This document shows, piece by piece, positions 1 through 5,305 of a stretch of 14,117 nucleotides of DNA. The notes beneath the pieces are model-generated. The model did no database searches. It was not told the origin of the DNA and worked only from the letters and a program-made list of their open reading frames with translations. The stretch comes from CAYUYH01 sp964449175. Lineage in GTDB: Bacteria > Planctomycetota > Phycisphaerae > SM23-33. The position numbers and the translations under genes were made by a program. Numbering within the stretch: position 1 is the stretch's first letter; each line of letters opens with the position of its first letter. The stretch is from NCBI GenBank assembly GCA_964449175.1, contig CAYUYH010000038.1, positions 1 to 14,117 of the forward strand, given 5' to 3'.

Positions 1-36
1 TGGGCGCTGGCGGTGCTGGCAAGGGTCCGCGCGTGA
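1..36 (+). CDS. possible C-terminal end of an upstream protein (partial)
   Basis: The first reading frame is open from the window edge to a TGA at 34-36 and gives a short, mostly hydrophobic tail (WALAVLARVRA). All codons but one (GCA) end in G or C, as in the neighbouring genes. It could be the end of a membrane protein lying upstream of the CBS-domain gene, but eleven residues cannot identify a family. The remaining 110 bases up to the ribosome binding site at 147 show no convincing gene. Confidence 0.2.
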   Translation, partial: WALAVLARVRA

Positions 37-146
37 CCGGATCGGCGGTTGAGTGTTGCCCGCCGCGATGGTAACCTGGTTGGCGGTCTGGTGGAAGCGG
101 CCGGCAGGCGCCGGCTGGCGCGCGGCCGCGACCGGCGGGACGATGT

Positions 147-151
147 AGGAG
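147..151 (+). promoter_or_regulatory. Shine-Dalgarno AGGAG that argues for a non-standard start
   Basis: AGGAG sits right after an in-frame TAG stop (146-148 shares its last two bases). The only in-frame codon at normal spacing (9 bases) is ATT at 161. The ATG at 166 is in a different frame, and the first standard in-frame start, TTG at 176, is 24 bases away. This motif therefore matters for choosing the start of the CBS-domain gene. Confidence 0.5.
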
Positions 152-175
152 ACAACAACCATTTTATGGATTGCA

Positions 176-1420
176 TTGGCGGCTGCGGTGCTGTCGGGCT
201 TCTTCGCCCTGACCGGATCGGCCTTGCGGACGGCGCGCCGCAGCAAGCTGGAAGAGGCCTTTGCCGGGGGCAAGGCTGAGCGGAGGCTGCGGTATCTGGC
301 CGATCATCTCCGGCCGCTGCAACTGACGGCCGCGTTTGGACGGGCAGTGAGCAATCTGGTGCTCGTCCTCGCCCTGCTGGGGTCCCTGGAGGAGGCGCAC
401 GGGGCGTATCGCGCCATCTATGCCACGGTGATCGCGGCGGCGATAATCGCGATCGTCGGCGTGGGCATCCCGCACGCGTGGGCCAGGCACGGGGGCGAGA
501 AGGTCCTGGCCGTCTGCCTTGGCGTGCTGGTGGCGTTTCGATACGTCCTCTACCCCGTGGTCGCGGTGATGGCCGCGCTTGACCTGCCCGTGCGCCGCCT
601 GGCCGGGGCCGTCGAGGAAGCCGACGAGCCGAGCGAGGCCGCCAAGGAGGAAATCCTCGAGGCCGCCACCGAGGGCCGGGCCGAAGGCGCCGTCGGCGCC
701 GAGGAAGTCCAGATGATCGAGTCCGTCATCGAGCTGGGGGAGATGCAGGCCCGCGAGATCATGACGCCGCGGACGGACATATTCGCCCTCCCGGCCGAGC
801 TGCCCTGCGCGCAAGCCGCCGGCAAGGTCGTCCAGGCCGGCCACAGCCGAGTGCCCATCTACGACGGCGACCTGGACAACATCGTGGGCATGCTCTACGC
901 CAAGGACCTGCTTACGCTGGTGGAGGGGGCTGGCGAGAACAGCATCCAGACCGTCATGCGCAAGCCGTTCTTCGTGCCGGAGTCCAAGCGCATCGACGAC
1001 CTGCTGGCGGAGTTCAAGACGCGGAAGATTCACATCGCCGTCGTGCTGGACGAGTACGGCGGGACGGCCGGGCTGGTCACCATCGAGGACGTGATGGAGG
1101 AAATCGTCGGCGAGATCTCCGACGAGTACGATCAGGCCGCCCCGGACATGATGAAGCGGCTGGACGAGCGGACGGCCGAGGTCGACGGGCGAATGCGGAT
1201 CGACGAGCTGAACGACGCGATGGGACTGGACATCCCGGAGGAGGAAGACTACGACACGGTCGCCGGGATGATCTTCGCCGTGCTGGGGTACATTCCCAAG
1301 GCCGGCGAGCAGGTCGGCGCCTACGGCGGGCAGTTCACGATACTCGCGGCCGACGAGCGGAAGATCACCCGCGTGAAGGTCGTCGCGACCGCCGGCCGCC
1401 GCGGCGAAGCGGACCAGTAG
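176..1420 (+). CDS. CorC/HlyC-family membrane protein with CBS pair (CNNM/hemolysin C-like)
   Basis: Members of this family are membrane proteins with a DUF21/CNNM-type N-terminal region, a cytosolic CBS pair and a CorC_HlyC domain; characterised relatives act in magnesium or cobalt transport. Seen here: hydrophobic segments at roughly residues 1-18, 58-70, 80-102 and 108-135; CBS1 about 190-248 with REIMTPRTDI; CBS2 about 256-312 with LDEYGGTAGLVTIEDV and EEIVGEI; and a C-terminal CorC_HlyC domain about 325-403. Position 176 (TTG) is the first standard start codon, but it cuts the first membrane helix short. The frame is open back to 149 and encodes TTILWIALAAAVLSGFF, so the real start is probably ATT at 161, behind AGGAG at 147-151, or an indel has removed an ATG. 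The exact transported substrate cannot be told from sequence. Confidence 0.93.
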   Translation: MAAAVLSGFFALTGSALRTARRSKLEEAFAGGKAERRLRYLADHLRPLQLTAAFGRAVSNLVLVLALLGSLEEAHGAYRAIYATVIAAAIIAIVGVGIPHAWARHGGEKVLAVCLGVLVAFRYVLYPVVAVMAALDLPVRRLAGAVEEADEPSEAAKEEILEAATEGRAEGAVGAEEVQMIESVIELGEMQAREIMTPRTDIFALPAELPCAQAAGKVVQAGHSRVPIYDGDLDNIVGMLYAKDLLTLVEGAGENSIQTVMRKPFFVPESKRIDDLLAEFKTRKIHIAVVLDEYGGTAGLVTIEDVMEEIVGEISDEYDQAAPDMMKRLDERTAEVDGRMRIDELNDAMGLDIPEEEDYDTVAGMIFAVLGYIPKAGEQVGAYGGQFTILAADERKITRVKVVATAGRRGEADQ

Positions 1421-1427
1421 GCCGCGG

Positions 1428-1462
1428 CTGTTCGGCTGTAGGCTGTTGGACTGTTCGGCGCG
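1428..1462 (+). repeat. 35-base dispersed repeat, copy 1
   Basis: It starts seven bases after the stop codon of the CBS-domain gene. It begins CTGTTCGGCTGTAGGCTG and ends GACTGTTCGGCGCG. Inside, it is built of related 7-8 base words (CTGTTCGG, CTGTAGG, CTGTTGGA, CTGTTCGG). Three further copies lie at 2685-2806, on the other side of the methyltransferase gene. By my hand alignment, copy 2 matches it at 29 of 35 positions. Confidence 0.8.
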
Positions 1463-1610
1463 ACCGCGCCCGTACGTTGCCGCCGCGTGAAAAGAGCGGT
1501 CCGCGACCATCTGCTTGTGCACGTCTCGCGGATGCTCCGATGGCGCAGTCGCCCTCCAGGCCGGCGGCGATATTGGCGAGCAACCTCACGTCACGATCTT
1601 GGATTTCCAT
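1463..1610 (-). pseudogene. possible truncated partner gene behind the methyltransferase
   Basis: An ATG at 1610 lies 19 bases after the methyltransferase stop and opens a frame that starts MEIQDRDVRLLANIAAGLEG. Its first two dozen codons look protein-like. The frame then degrades into arginine-rich sequence, reads through repeat copy 1, and would overlap the end of the convergent CBS-domain gene, with a stop at 1365. It may be the surviving 5' end of a gene once co-transcribed with the methyltransferase (for example a restriction enzyme) and cut off at the repeat. No family is recognised and there is no strong ribosome binding site, so a chance reading frame is about as likely. Confidence 0.2.
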
Positions 1611-1629
1611 GGGGCCGTCTCTTCGGCGA

Positions 1630-2508
1630 CTAGAAAAGGGGTGTTCGTGCAAGCTCGTCGGGGGAAGGTGTGTAGCCGTGAAAGCGGGGGTTCGCAAAGG
1701 CCAAACGTTTCGCCATGACTCTGACGGCCTGTTCGTTTGAGTCGATCAGGACCGCGTTCCTCCCATTTGTCACAGCCGCTTCGCCGGTTGTGCCGCTGCC
1801 TGCAAAGAAATCCAGAACCCTATCCCCAGGATTCGAGTGTATGCGGATAATGCGATTCATAATCCCCAAGGGTTTCTGCGTGGGGTATCCGGTCCGCTCC
1901 TCGCCGCTTGTGGGCACGATAGTGTGCCACCAGACGTCCGTGGGTGTCTTTCCTCTCGCCGCCTTCTCCCCTGTGACGAGCCCCGGCGCCATGTATGGGA
2001 TTCGGTCCATCTCCTCGAAGCGAAAGGTGTAACTGTCCGGATTCTTCGCGTACCAGAGAATACTGTCGTGCTTGGCGGGCCACTTCTTCTTGGTCCTTGC
2101 CCCATAGTCGTAGGCCCAGACTATCTCGTTCATGAACGACTCACGGCCGAACAGCCCGTCCAGCAGAACCTTGCAGTAGTGGACCTCCCGATAGTCCAGA
2201 TGCAGGAAGAAGCTTCCACAAGGCCCCAGAAGTCGGTGAGCCTCCTCCAATCGTGGCTCAATGAAGCCCAGAAAATCGTCGAAACTGTCGGCAAAGGCCC
2301 GCATGCCGACCTTCACGGTCCGGTACCGCTGTCCCTTGAAGCCATTTCTGTCGCCTTCCGAGTCGCGGATCGTTTGAATCCGGGTCCTCGCCTGGGTCTT
2401 TCCGCTATTGAAGGGCGGGTCGATGTAGACAAGGTCGAACGACCCGTCCGGAAAGTCCTTGAGGATGTTCAGATTGTCACCGAGGTATATGTCCAGGGTC
2501 GCGTCCAT
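1630..2508 (-). CDS. beta-class site-specific DNA methyltransferase (N6-adenine or N4-cytosine)
   Basis: Predicted to transfer a methyl group from S-adenosylmethionine to an amino group of A or C in a specific DNA site. Seen in the 292 residues: catalytic motif IV as DPPF at 30-33 (DPPFNSGKT), then the likely target-recognition stretch, YPTQKP at 208-213, and the cofactor motif I DFFAGSGTTGEA at 233-244. The order IV, recognition region, I defines the beta class, as in CcrM-type enzymes. The ATG at 2508 is chosen because homologous sequence (GDNLNILKDFP) begins just after it and GAAGAGG precedes it; the frame is open to 2829, but that extension reads through repeats and is low complexity. No nuclease or specificity subunit is adjacent, so it may be solitary. 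In a 60-base sample (2101-2160) 35 bases are G/C, against 44 in 8101-8160, which suggests acquisition by transfer. Confidence 0.92.
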   Translation of the reverse strand: MDATLDIYLGDNLNILKDFPDGSFDLVYIDPPFNSGKTQARTRIQTIRDSEGDRNGFKGQRYRTVKVGMRAFADSFDDFLGFIEPRLEEAHRLLGPCGSFFLHLDYREVHYCKVLLDGLFGRESFMNEIVWAYDYGARTKKKWPAKHDSILWYAKNPDSYTFRFEEMDRIPYMAPGLVTGEKAARGKTPTDVWWHTIVPTSGEERTGYPTQKPLGIMNRIIRIHSNPGDRVLDFFAGSGTTGEAAVTNGRNAVLIDSNEQAVRVMAKRLAFANPRFHGYTPSPDELARTPLF

Positions 2509-2684
2509 CGGCGCCTCTTCGTGCTGTCGGACACCACGGCTTCCCGGCGCAGGCGCGGCCAAGACCGGATGTGCCCGCGCAAGGTTACCGTCGAAACAGT
2601 CGCGAGGCAATGAATGTTCGGGGCATGCGCCGTGGACCAGAGCCACGCACCCAAGACGACTGCCCGCGCCTCGCGCAGCGGCGA
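2509..2684. other. upstream region of the methyltransferase, no gene seen
   Basis: No protein gene is convincing here. Minus-strand TTGCCT (2609-2604) and TAACCT (2586-2581) are 17 bases apart and would be a weak promoter for the methyltransferase at best. Together with repeat copies 2 to 4 it separates the methyltransferase from the small-RNA region. Confidence 0.3.
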
Positions 2685-2719
2685 CCGTTTGGCTACAGGC
2701 CGTTAGACTGTTCGGCGCG
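2685..2719 (+). repeat. 35-base dispersed repeat, copy 2
   Basis: Same orientation as copy 1. It ends with the same 14 bases GACTGTTCGGCGCG and differs from copy 1 at six positions (C for T, T for C, and A for G changes only, i.e. all transitions). Copies 1 and 2 bracket the methyltransferase as direct repeats about 1.2 kb apart. Confidence 0.75.
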
Positions 2720-2735
2720 CCCCACGAAACAGCGA

Positions 2736-2770
2736 GTGTTCGGCTGTAGGCTGCTAGACTGTCCGCCTGG
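2736..2770 (+). repeat. 35-base dispersed repeat, copy 3
   Basis: It contains TGTTCGGCTGTAGGCTG, identical to copy 1; the last third is diverged. It is immediately followed by the inverted copy 4, so the two can fold into one long hairpin. Confidence 0.75.
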
Positions 2771-2806
2771 CTGCGCCTAACAGCCGAACAGCCTACAGTC
2801 GAACAG
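2771..2806 (-). repeat. 35-base dispersed repeat, copy 4 (inverted)
   Basis: The reverse complement reads CTGTTCGACTGTAGGCTGTT and continues CGGCTGTTAGGCGCAG, matching copy 1 with few changes. With copy 3 it makes an imperfect palindrome covering 2737-2805, with an uninterrupted core around TGTAGGCTG/CAGCCTACA. Such a structure could act as a transcription barrier between the small-RNA unit and the methyltransferase gene. Confidence 0.72.
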
Positions 2807-2827
2807 TCTGGTTCACGATGTCGGCGC

Positions 2828-2864
2828 AAAAAAAGCGGCAGGCCCGGTGGAGCAGACCGGGCCT
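2828..2864 (-). terminator. intrinsic terminator of sRNA-1 (possibly bidirectional)
   Basis: On the minus strand AGGCCCGGT pairs perfectly with ACCGGGCCT (nine base pairs, loop CTGCTCC), followed by GCCGC and seven T. On the plus strand the same stem is followed by ACC and six T (2868-2873), so it could stop transcription from either side. Confidence 0.85.
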
Positions 2865-2991
2865 ACCTTTTTTCTGGCCGGTTTGGAAGGAAGGGAGCAA
2901 CAAACCAAGCCAGGAGCCTATTTCTGCAGATTTCGAGCGCTTGCGAGTTGCCGGCGCCCTTTCCAGGGGAGCGCTTCGCCAGCAAAGACTA
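2828..2991 (-). ncRNA. candidate small RNA with C/U-rich hairpin loops (sRNA-1)
   Basis: A complete-looking transcription unit without a protein frame: promoter at 3025-2998, predicted start near 2991, terminator with seven U at 2834-2828, about 164 nt in all. Reading the minus strand, three hairpins are visible. The first has GCTGGCG pairing with CGCCGGC, enclosing CCCT-GGAA-AGGG with a GNRA-type tetraloop. The second has CTGGC..GGTTTG pairing with CAAACC..GCCAG (2913-2874) and displays a 15-base loop TTGCTCCCTTCCTTC. The third is the terminator, with loop CTGCTCC. GCTCC occurs three times in unpaired or loop positions and can pair with GGAGC-type ribosome binding sites. I recognise no known family; it does not carry the diagnostic SRP RNA motif and does not look like 6S RNA. 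Confidence 0.6.
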
Positions 2992-2997
2992 CATGGT

Positions 2998-3025
2998 ATT
3001 ATAACTTCGGTTCGCAGCCTGTCCA
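2998..3025 (-). promoter_or_regulatory. near-consensus sigma-70 promoter (drives sRNA-1)
   Basis: Minus strand: -35 TGGACA (3025-3020, five of six consensus bases), 16-base spacer, -10 TATAAT (3003-2998, perfect consensus). It is the best promoter match I found in this GC-rich window. The predicted start is near 2991; the first thing downstream is the hairpin series 2989-2828, not an open reading frame. Confidence 0.75.
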
Positions 3026-3317
3026 CTGAAAACCGGCGTTTTTTTGCCGTCAGCGGGGGGTGGCCGGGGGCTGCCCGGGGCATGGCCAACCACAAGGCCC
3101 GCATATCACAAGCCTTATGGGCGGTTCTGCGGGTCGAGCTGGGTCAGGAGGCAGCCGCGTGGTGGCTCGGACCTGCGGAGGAGTCCCCCTGGGGCCGGCC
3201 GGGAGGGGCCTGGGCCAGGGGCTGGGCCTCGCCCGCCCGCCTCTCCAAGAATTGCCGACCACGGCCACCCGTTCGTAGGCAATCCGGGGGACGGGAGGCA
3301 GCTTGGCGGGTGACAGC
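3026..3317. other. GC-rich spacer between the two candidate small RNAs
   Basis: No credible protein gene: long frames here are arginine, glycine and tryptophan rich and shift character along their length. Small inverted repeats are present, e.g. ATTGCC (3251-3256) with GGCAAT (3278-3283), GGAC (3169-3172) with GTCC (3183-3186), and several GGGCC words at 3190-3235. Nothing here can be assigned a role. Confidence 0.4.
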
Positions 3318-3345
3318 TTGCGTGTCAGCTCAAAAAGTTCATAAA
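3318..3345 (+). promoter_or_regulatory. weak promoter candidate for the plus-strand RNA
   Basis: TTGCGT (3318-3323) and CATAAA (3340-3345) are separated by 16 bases; each is an incomplete match to -35 and -10. It lies 24 bases before the first hairpin of the plus-strand structure. TGACA/TGTCA (3311-3315 and 3323-3327) forms an inverted repeat over the -35 box. Confidence 0.3.
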
Positions 3346-3368
3346 ACTCGGAATTTTCCCCATGAAAA

Positions 3369-3475
3369 CGCTCGCCCTTCCGACATAGTATTATGTAAGC
3401 GAGCGAGAGGGGTGGCCCCGACCCCTCAGGCCGATGGGGTTTCTCGTCCTCCTTTCCCCCATCGGCCAGCTTTTT
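3369..3475 (+). ncRNA. candidate small RNA of three contiguous hairpins (sRNA-2)
   Basis: Three perfect stems follow one another with one-base gaps. The first is CGCTCGC (3369-3375) with GCGAGCG (3399-3405), enclosing ACATA/TATGT with loop GTAT. The second is GAGGGGT (3407-3413) with ACCCCTC (3421-3427), loop GGCCCCG. The third is GGCCGATGGGG (3429-3439) with CCCCATCGGCC (3457-3467), followed by AGC and five T. Its 17-base loop contains CCTCCTTTC (3448-3456), the same word as the anti-Shine-Dalgarno tail of 16S rRNA. The U-tract fixes the plus strand as sense; the 5' end could be near 3352 or further downstream. I know of no matching family. It may titrate or occlude ribosome binding sites; that is inference. 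Confidence 0.5.
3429..3475 (+). terminator. intrinsic terminator with anti-SD loop
   Basis: An 11-base-pair perfect stem (GGCCGATGGGG/CCCCATCGGCC), loop TTTCTCGTCCTCCTTTC, then AGC and TTTTT. There is no plus-strand gene upstream nearer than 1420, so it must serve a short local transcript if it is used. On the minus strand it is a hairpin without a U-tract, about 110 bases after the DUF4159-like gene. Confidence 0.6.
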
Positions 3476-3588
3476 GCGCGGCGCGAAAGGGGGCAGCCGT
3501 CATGTCAGTACGCATCGACTAACGTCGTGGAAGGTTCTTGAGATTTGCCCACAGGGGTGCGTATCGCGCGTCGGCAGACAGGCCGCGA

Positions 3589-5118
3589 TCAATGCGTAAG
3601 CGCGTAGGCGAGGATGTTCACGCCGAGTCTGACGGCGTCGGCATCTGCATAACCGCGGTTGAAGGGGAAGCCCAGTTGCTCCCACCCGTTGCCCAGCCCA
3701 AGTGGCGAGTAGACGACGGCCAACTGCTGCTCGATGGTCACGCCCTCAAGGACGGGCGCGCTCAGGTCGCCGAGCTGAGCGGCCGCGAGCGGAGTGTAGC
3801 GCACGACGCCGATCTTGTAGGGCATCTGGTAGAGCGGGCTGTCGCCGGCCAACAGGTCCAGGGGGCGGTCGGGCAGGACGCGCGCGATCTCCCTGCGGAA
3901 TGCGGCGTCGAAGGCCTTGTTGCCGGCCGCCGCGTCGGCGATCAGAAACCCGCCTGCATTGAGATAGCTTCGCAGTCCCCGCACCTGGGCGTCGGTCAGG
4001 GTGAAGTCGCGCAGGCCCGTCATGTAGAGCACGGGGTGGGCGAACACATTGACGGAGTCCAGCTCGACGACGTCCCTGGCGAGCTGGACGTTCAGCGTCG
4101 TGTTCTGCTGGATGTGCTTGAGCAGGTTGAGCAGGCCGTGGGGCGTGGGGTCGAAGTCGCCGCCGTGAGCGACCTGGGCGATGACGAGCCGGTCGCGGGC
4201 GTCGTCGTCCTGCTGGGGATAGACGCGCGGCGTGCCCCAGGTCCGGGCGTACTGAAGATTCGCCAGCGTATCCGCGATGATGTTCAGACCGAGCTTGAGG
4301 GCGTCGTCCTGGTGGTAGAGCACGCCGCCGACGATCGGGCGGCGGACGACGTCCCAGCCGCAGTTCAGGTCGATCGGCGAGAAGATGATGGCCGGCCTGC
4401 AGCCGAGGTAGACGGCCTCGATGTACGCGGGCATGGTCTTGAAGGGTTCGTCGTCCTTGCGGACTCGCATCTGGGTGATCTCGGCGGCCGCGTGGAACAG
4501 GGGCGAGTCGCCGTCGACGGGGGCGAGCGGGCGGTTGGGCAGTATGCGGGCGATCTGGCGCCTGGCGGACTCGACGAACTCAGCCCGGCCGCACTGGGCG
4601 TGGACCACGAGCGTGCCGCCGTCCAGCAGGTAGCGGTTCAGCTTGGCGATGAGCTGGTCGGACAGCTCGGGCATCTCGGTCCAGCCGGTGATGTACAGCA
4701 GCGGCAGCTCGGTGGGGTCCCACGAGAACGTCTCCAGCATGATCGGCTGGTAGCGGTAGCGGATCCGCAGGACATTGTTGGCGTAGTTCATCAGGCGTTC
4801 GATGTCGATTTGCGTGGTGGGGAAGGCGTCGGCCTGGACGCGTCGGCCGTCGACGATCTTGAACTGAGTGGCCGAGAAGTTGACCATGCCGACCAGGGCC
4901 GCCGGCGCGGGCTGGCGCTTGCGCTCCGTGCGGCGCAGGGGCGTGGCCGGCAGGGGCAGCGGGGGGACGCCCTCGGCGCCGCTGCGTCGCTGGGGCGCAG
5001 CGGCGGGGGGCGCCTTGGCCTTGGGATTCTCAAACTCCGCCGCGGCCGCGACGCAGCAACCAGCCAAGGCCACGCACACAGCCAACCTGCGCGCCGTATT
5101 TCGTGGACAGATCGTCAT
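3589..5118 (-). CDS. secreted protein with two DUF4159-like domains in tandem
   Basis: 509 residues, start at ATG 5118 behind ACAGGAGC (six-base spacing); an earlier in-frame ATG (5136) lacks this. The N-terminus (MTICPRNTARRLAVCVALAG) is a signal peptide. It could be cut at a lipobox (LAGC, Cys21) or at an AAA site, so lipid anchoring is open. A proline/alanine-rich linker covers about 30-75. Two homologous halves follow, about 77-284 and 309-509, each with LLYITGW/VLYMTGL, LNRYLLDGGTLVVHA/LRSYLNAGGFLIADA, IARILPNRPL/IARVLPDRPL, GDSPLF/GDSPLY and a final KLGLNIIADTLA/RLGVNILAYALT. DUF4159 is a domain of unknown function common in planctomycetes and some other phyla; its core resembles the glutamine-amidotransferase-like fold, but no catalytic triad can be claimed. 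It is preceded by its own leader and -10 box. Confidence 0.85.
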   Translation of the reverse strand: MTICPRNTARRLAVCVALAGCCVAAAAEFENPKAKAPPAAAPQRRSGAEGVPPLPLPATPLRRTERKRQPAPAALVGMVNFSATQFKIVDGRRVQADAFPTTQIDIERLMNYANNVLRIRYRYQPIMLETFSWDPTELPLLYITGWTEMPELSDQLIAKLNRYLLDGGTLVVHAQCGRAEFVESARRQIARILPNRPLAPVDGDSPLFHAAAEITQMRVRKDDEPFKTMPAYIEAVYLGCRPAIIFSPIDLNCGWDVVRRPIVGGVLYHQDDALKLGLNIIADTLANLQYARTWGTPRVYPQQDDDARDRLVIAQVAHGGDFDPTPHGLLNLLKHIQQNTTLNVQLARDVVELDSVNVFAHPVLYMTGLRDFTLTDAQVRGLRSYLNAGGFLIADAAAGNKAFDAAFRREIARVLPDRPLDLLAGDSPLYQMPYKIGVVRYTPLAAAQLGDLSAPVLEGVTIEQQLAVVYSPLGLGNGWEQLGFPFNRGYADADAVRLGVNILAYALTH

Positions 5119-5146
5119 GGCCTGCTCCTGTCTCAAACCGGCGGAT

Positions 5147-5167
5147 GCCGGGCAGAAGCAGCCCGGC
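5147..5167 (-). promoter_or_regulatory. leader hairpin before the DUF4159-like gene
   Basis: GCCGGGC and GCCCGGC pair perfectly over seven bases around a seven-base loop (TGCTTCT on the minus strand). It lies between the predicted start of transcription and the ribosome binding site, 28 bases before the start codon. No U-tract follows, so it is a leader structure rather than an obvious terminator. Confidence 0.45.
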
Positions 5168-5179
5168 CGCGTCTCTCTT

Positions 5180-5185
5180 AGTATA
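5180..5185 (-). promoter_or_regulatory. -10 box TATACT for the DUF4159-like gene
   Basis: Minus-strand TATACT matches the -10 consensus at five of six positions; no good -35 box is 16-18 bases upstream. The word GGCCGCGTC occurs on both sides (5165-5173 and 5197-5205), 32 bases apart, and may be a direct-repeat operator. Confidence 0.4.
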
Positions 5186-5247
5186 ACGGACGAGCAGGCC
5201 GCGTCTTTCCGCTGATATGGATGGCGTGGCGGGAAGTGGCAATAGCA

Positions 5248-5275
5248 CGGGCCAGGGAGGGTAGCCCCTGGCCCG
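5248..5275 (-). terminator. hairpin after the TPR lipoprotein gene
   Basis: CGGGCCAGGG (5248-5257) pairs with CCCTGGCCCG (5266-5275), ten perfect base pairs with an eight-base loop, 30 bases after the stop at 5306. There is no T-run, so it is either a terminator of the U-less kind or an mRNA end stabiliser. Confidence 0.55.
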
Positions 5276-5305
5276 GTGGGGTTATGTGGGTGAATTGGCT
5301 GGGGG

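Noticed and set aside
164..1522. 452-residue minus-strand frame opposite the CBS-domain gene
   Set aside because: Shadow frame: the plus strand carries clear CBS and CorC motifs, and this product is H/L/D/G/R-rich low complexity that runs through the repeat at 1428-1462.
2685..2806. CRISPR-like repeat cluster
   Set aside because: Copies differ, one is inverted, spacing is irregular (16 and 0 bases), and no cas gene is present.
2509..2829. 107-residue N-terminal extension of the methyltransferase
   Set aside because: It encodes repeat copies 2 to 4 and Arg/Ala/Ser-rich sequence; the conserved start of the enzyme follows the ATG at 2508.
3139..3158. GGTCAGG..GCAGCC-like words resembling SRP RNA
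   Set aside because: The words lie too close together and the central GGAAGGAAGCAGCC-type apical loop of bacterial SRP RNA is missing; no surrounding long stem fits.
2818..3522. 234-residue plus-strand frame across the intergenic island
   Set aside because: It reads through a terminator, an opposing promoter and three hairpins, changes composition along its length, has no ribosome binding site and no family resemblance.
3538..5181. 547-residue plus-strand open frame opposite the DUF4159-like gene
   Set aside because: It is the mirror of a GC-rich gene with strong third-position bias; its product is rich in V, G, D, R and Q without domain motifs, whereas the minus strand has a signal peptide, ribosome binding site and repeated domains.
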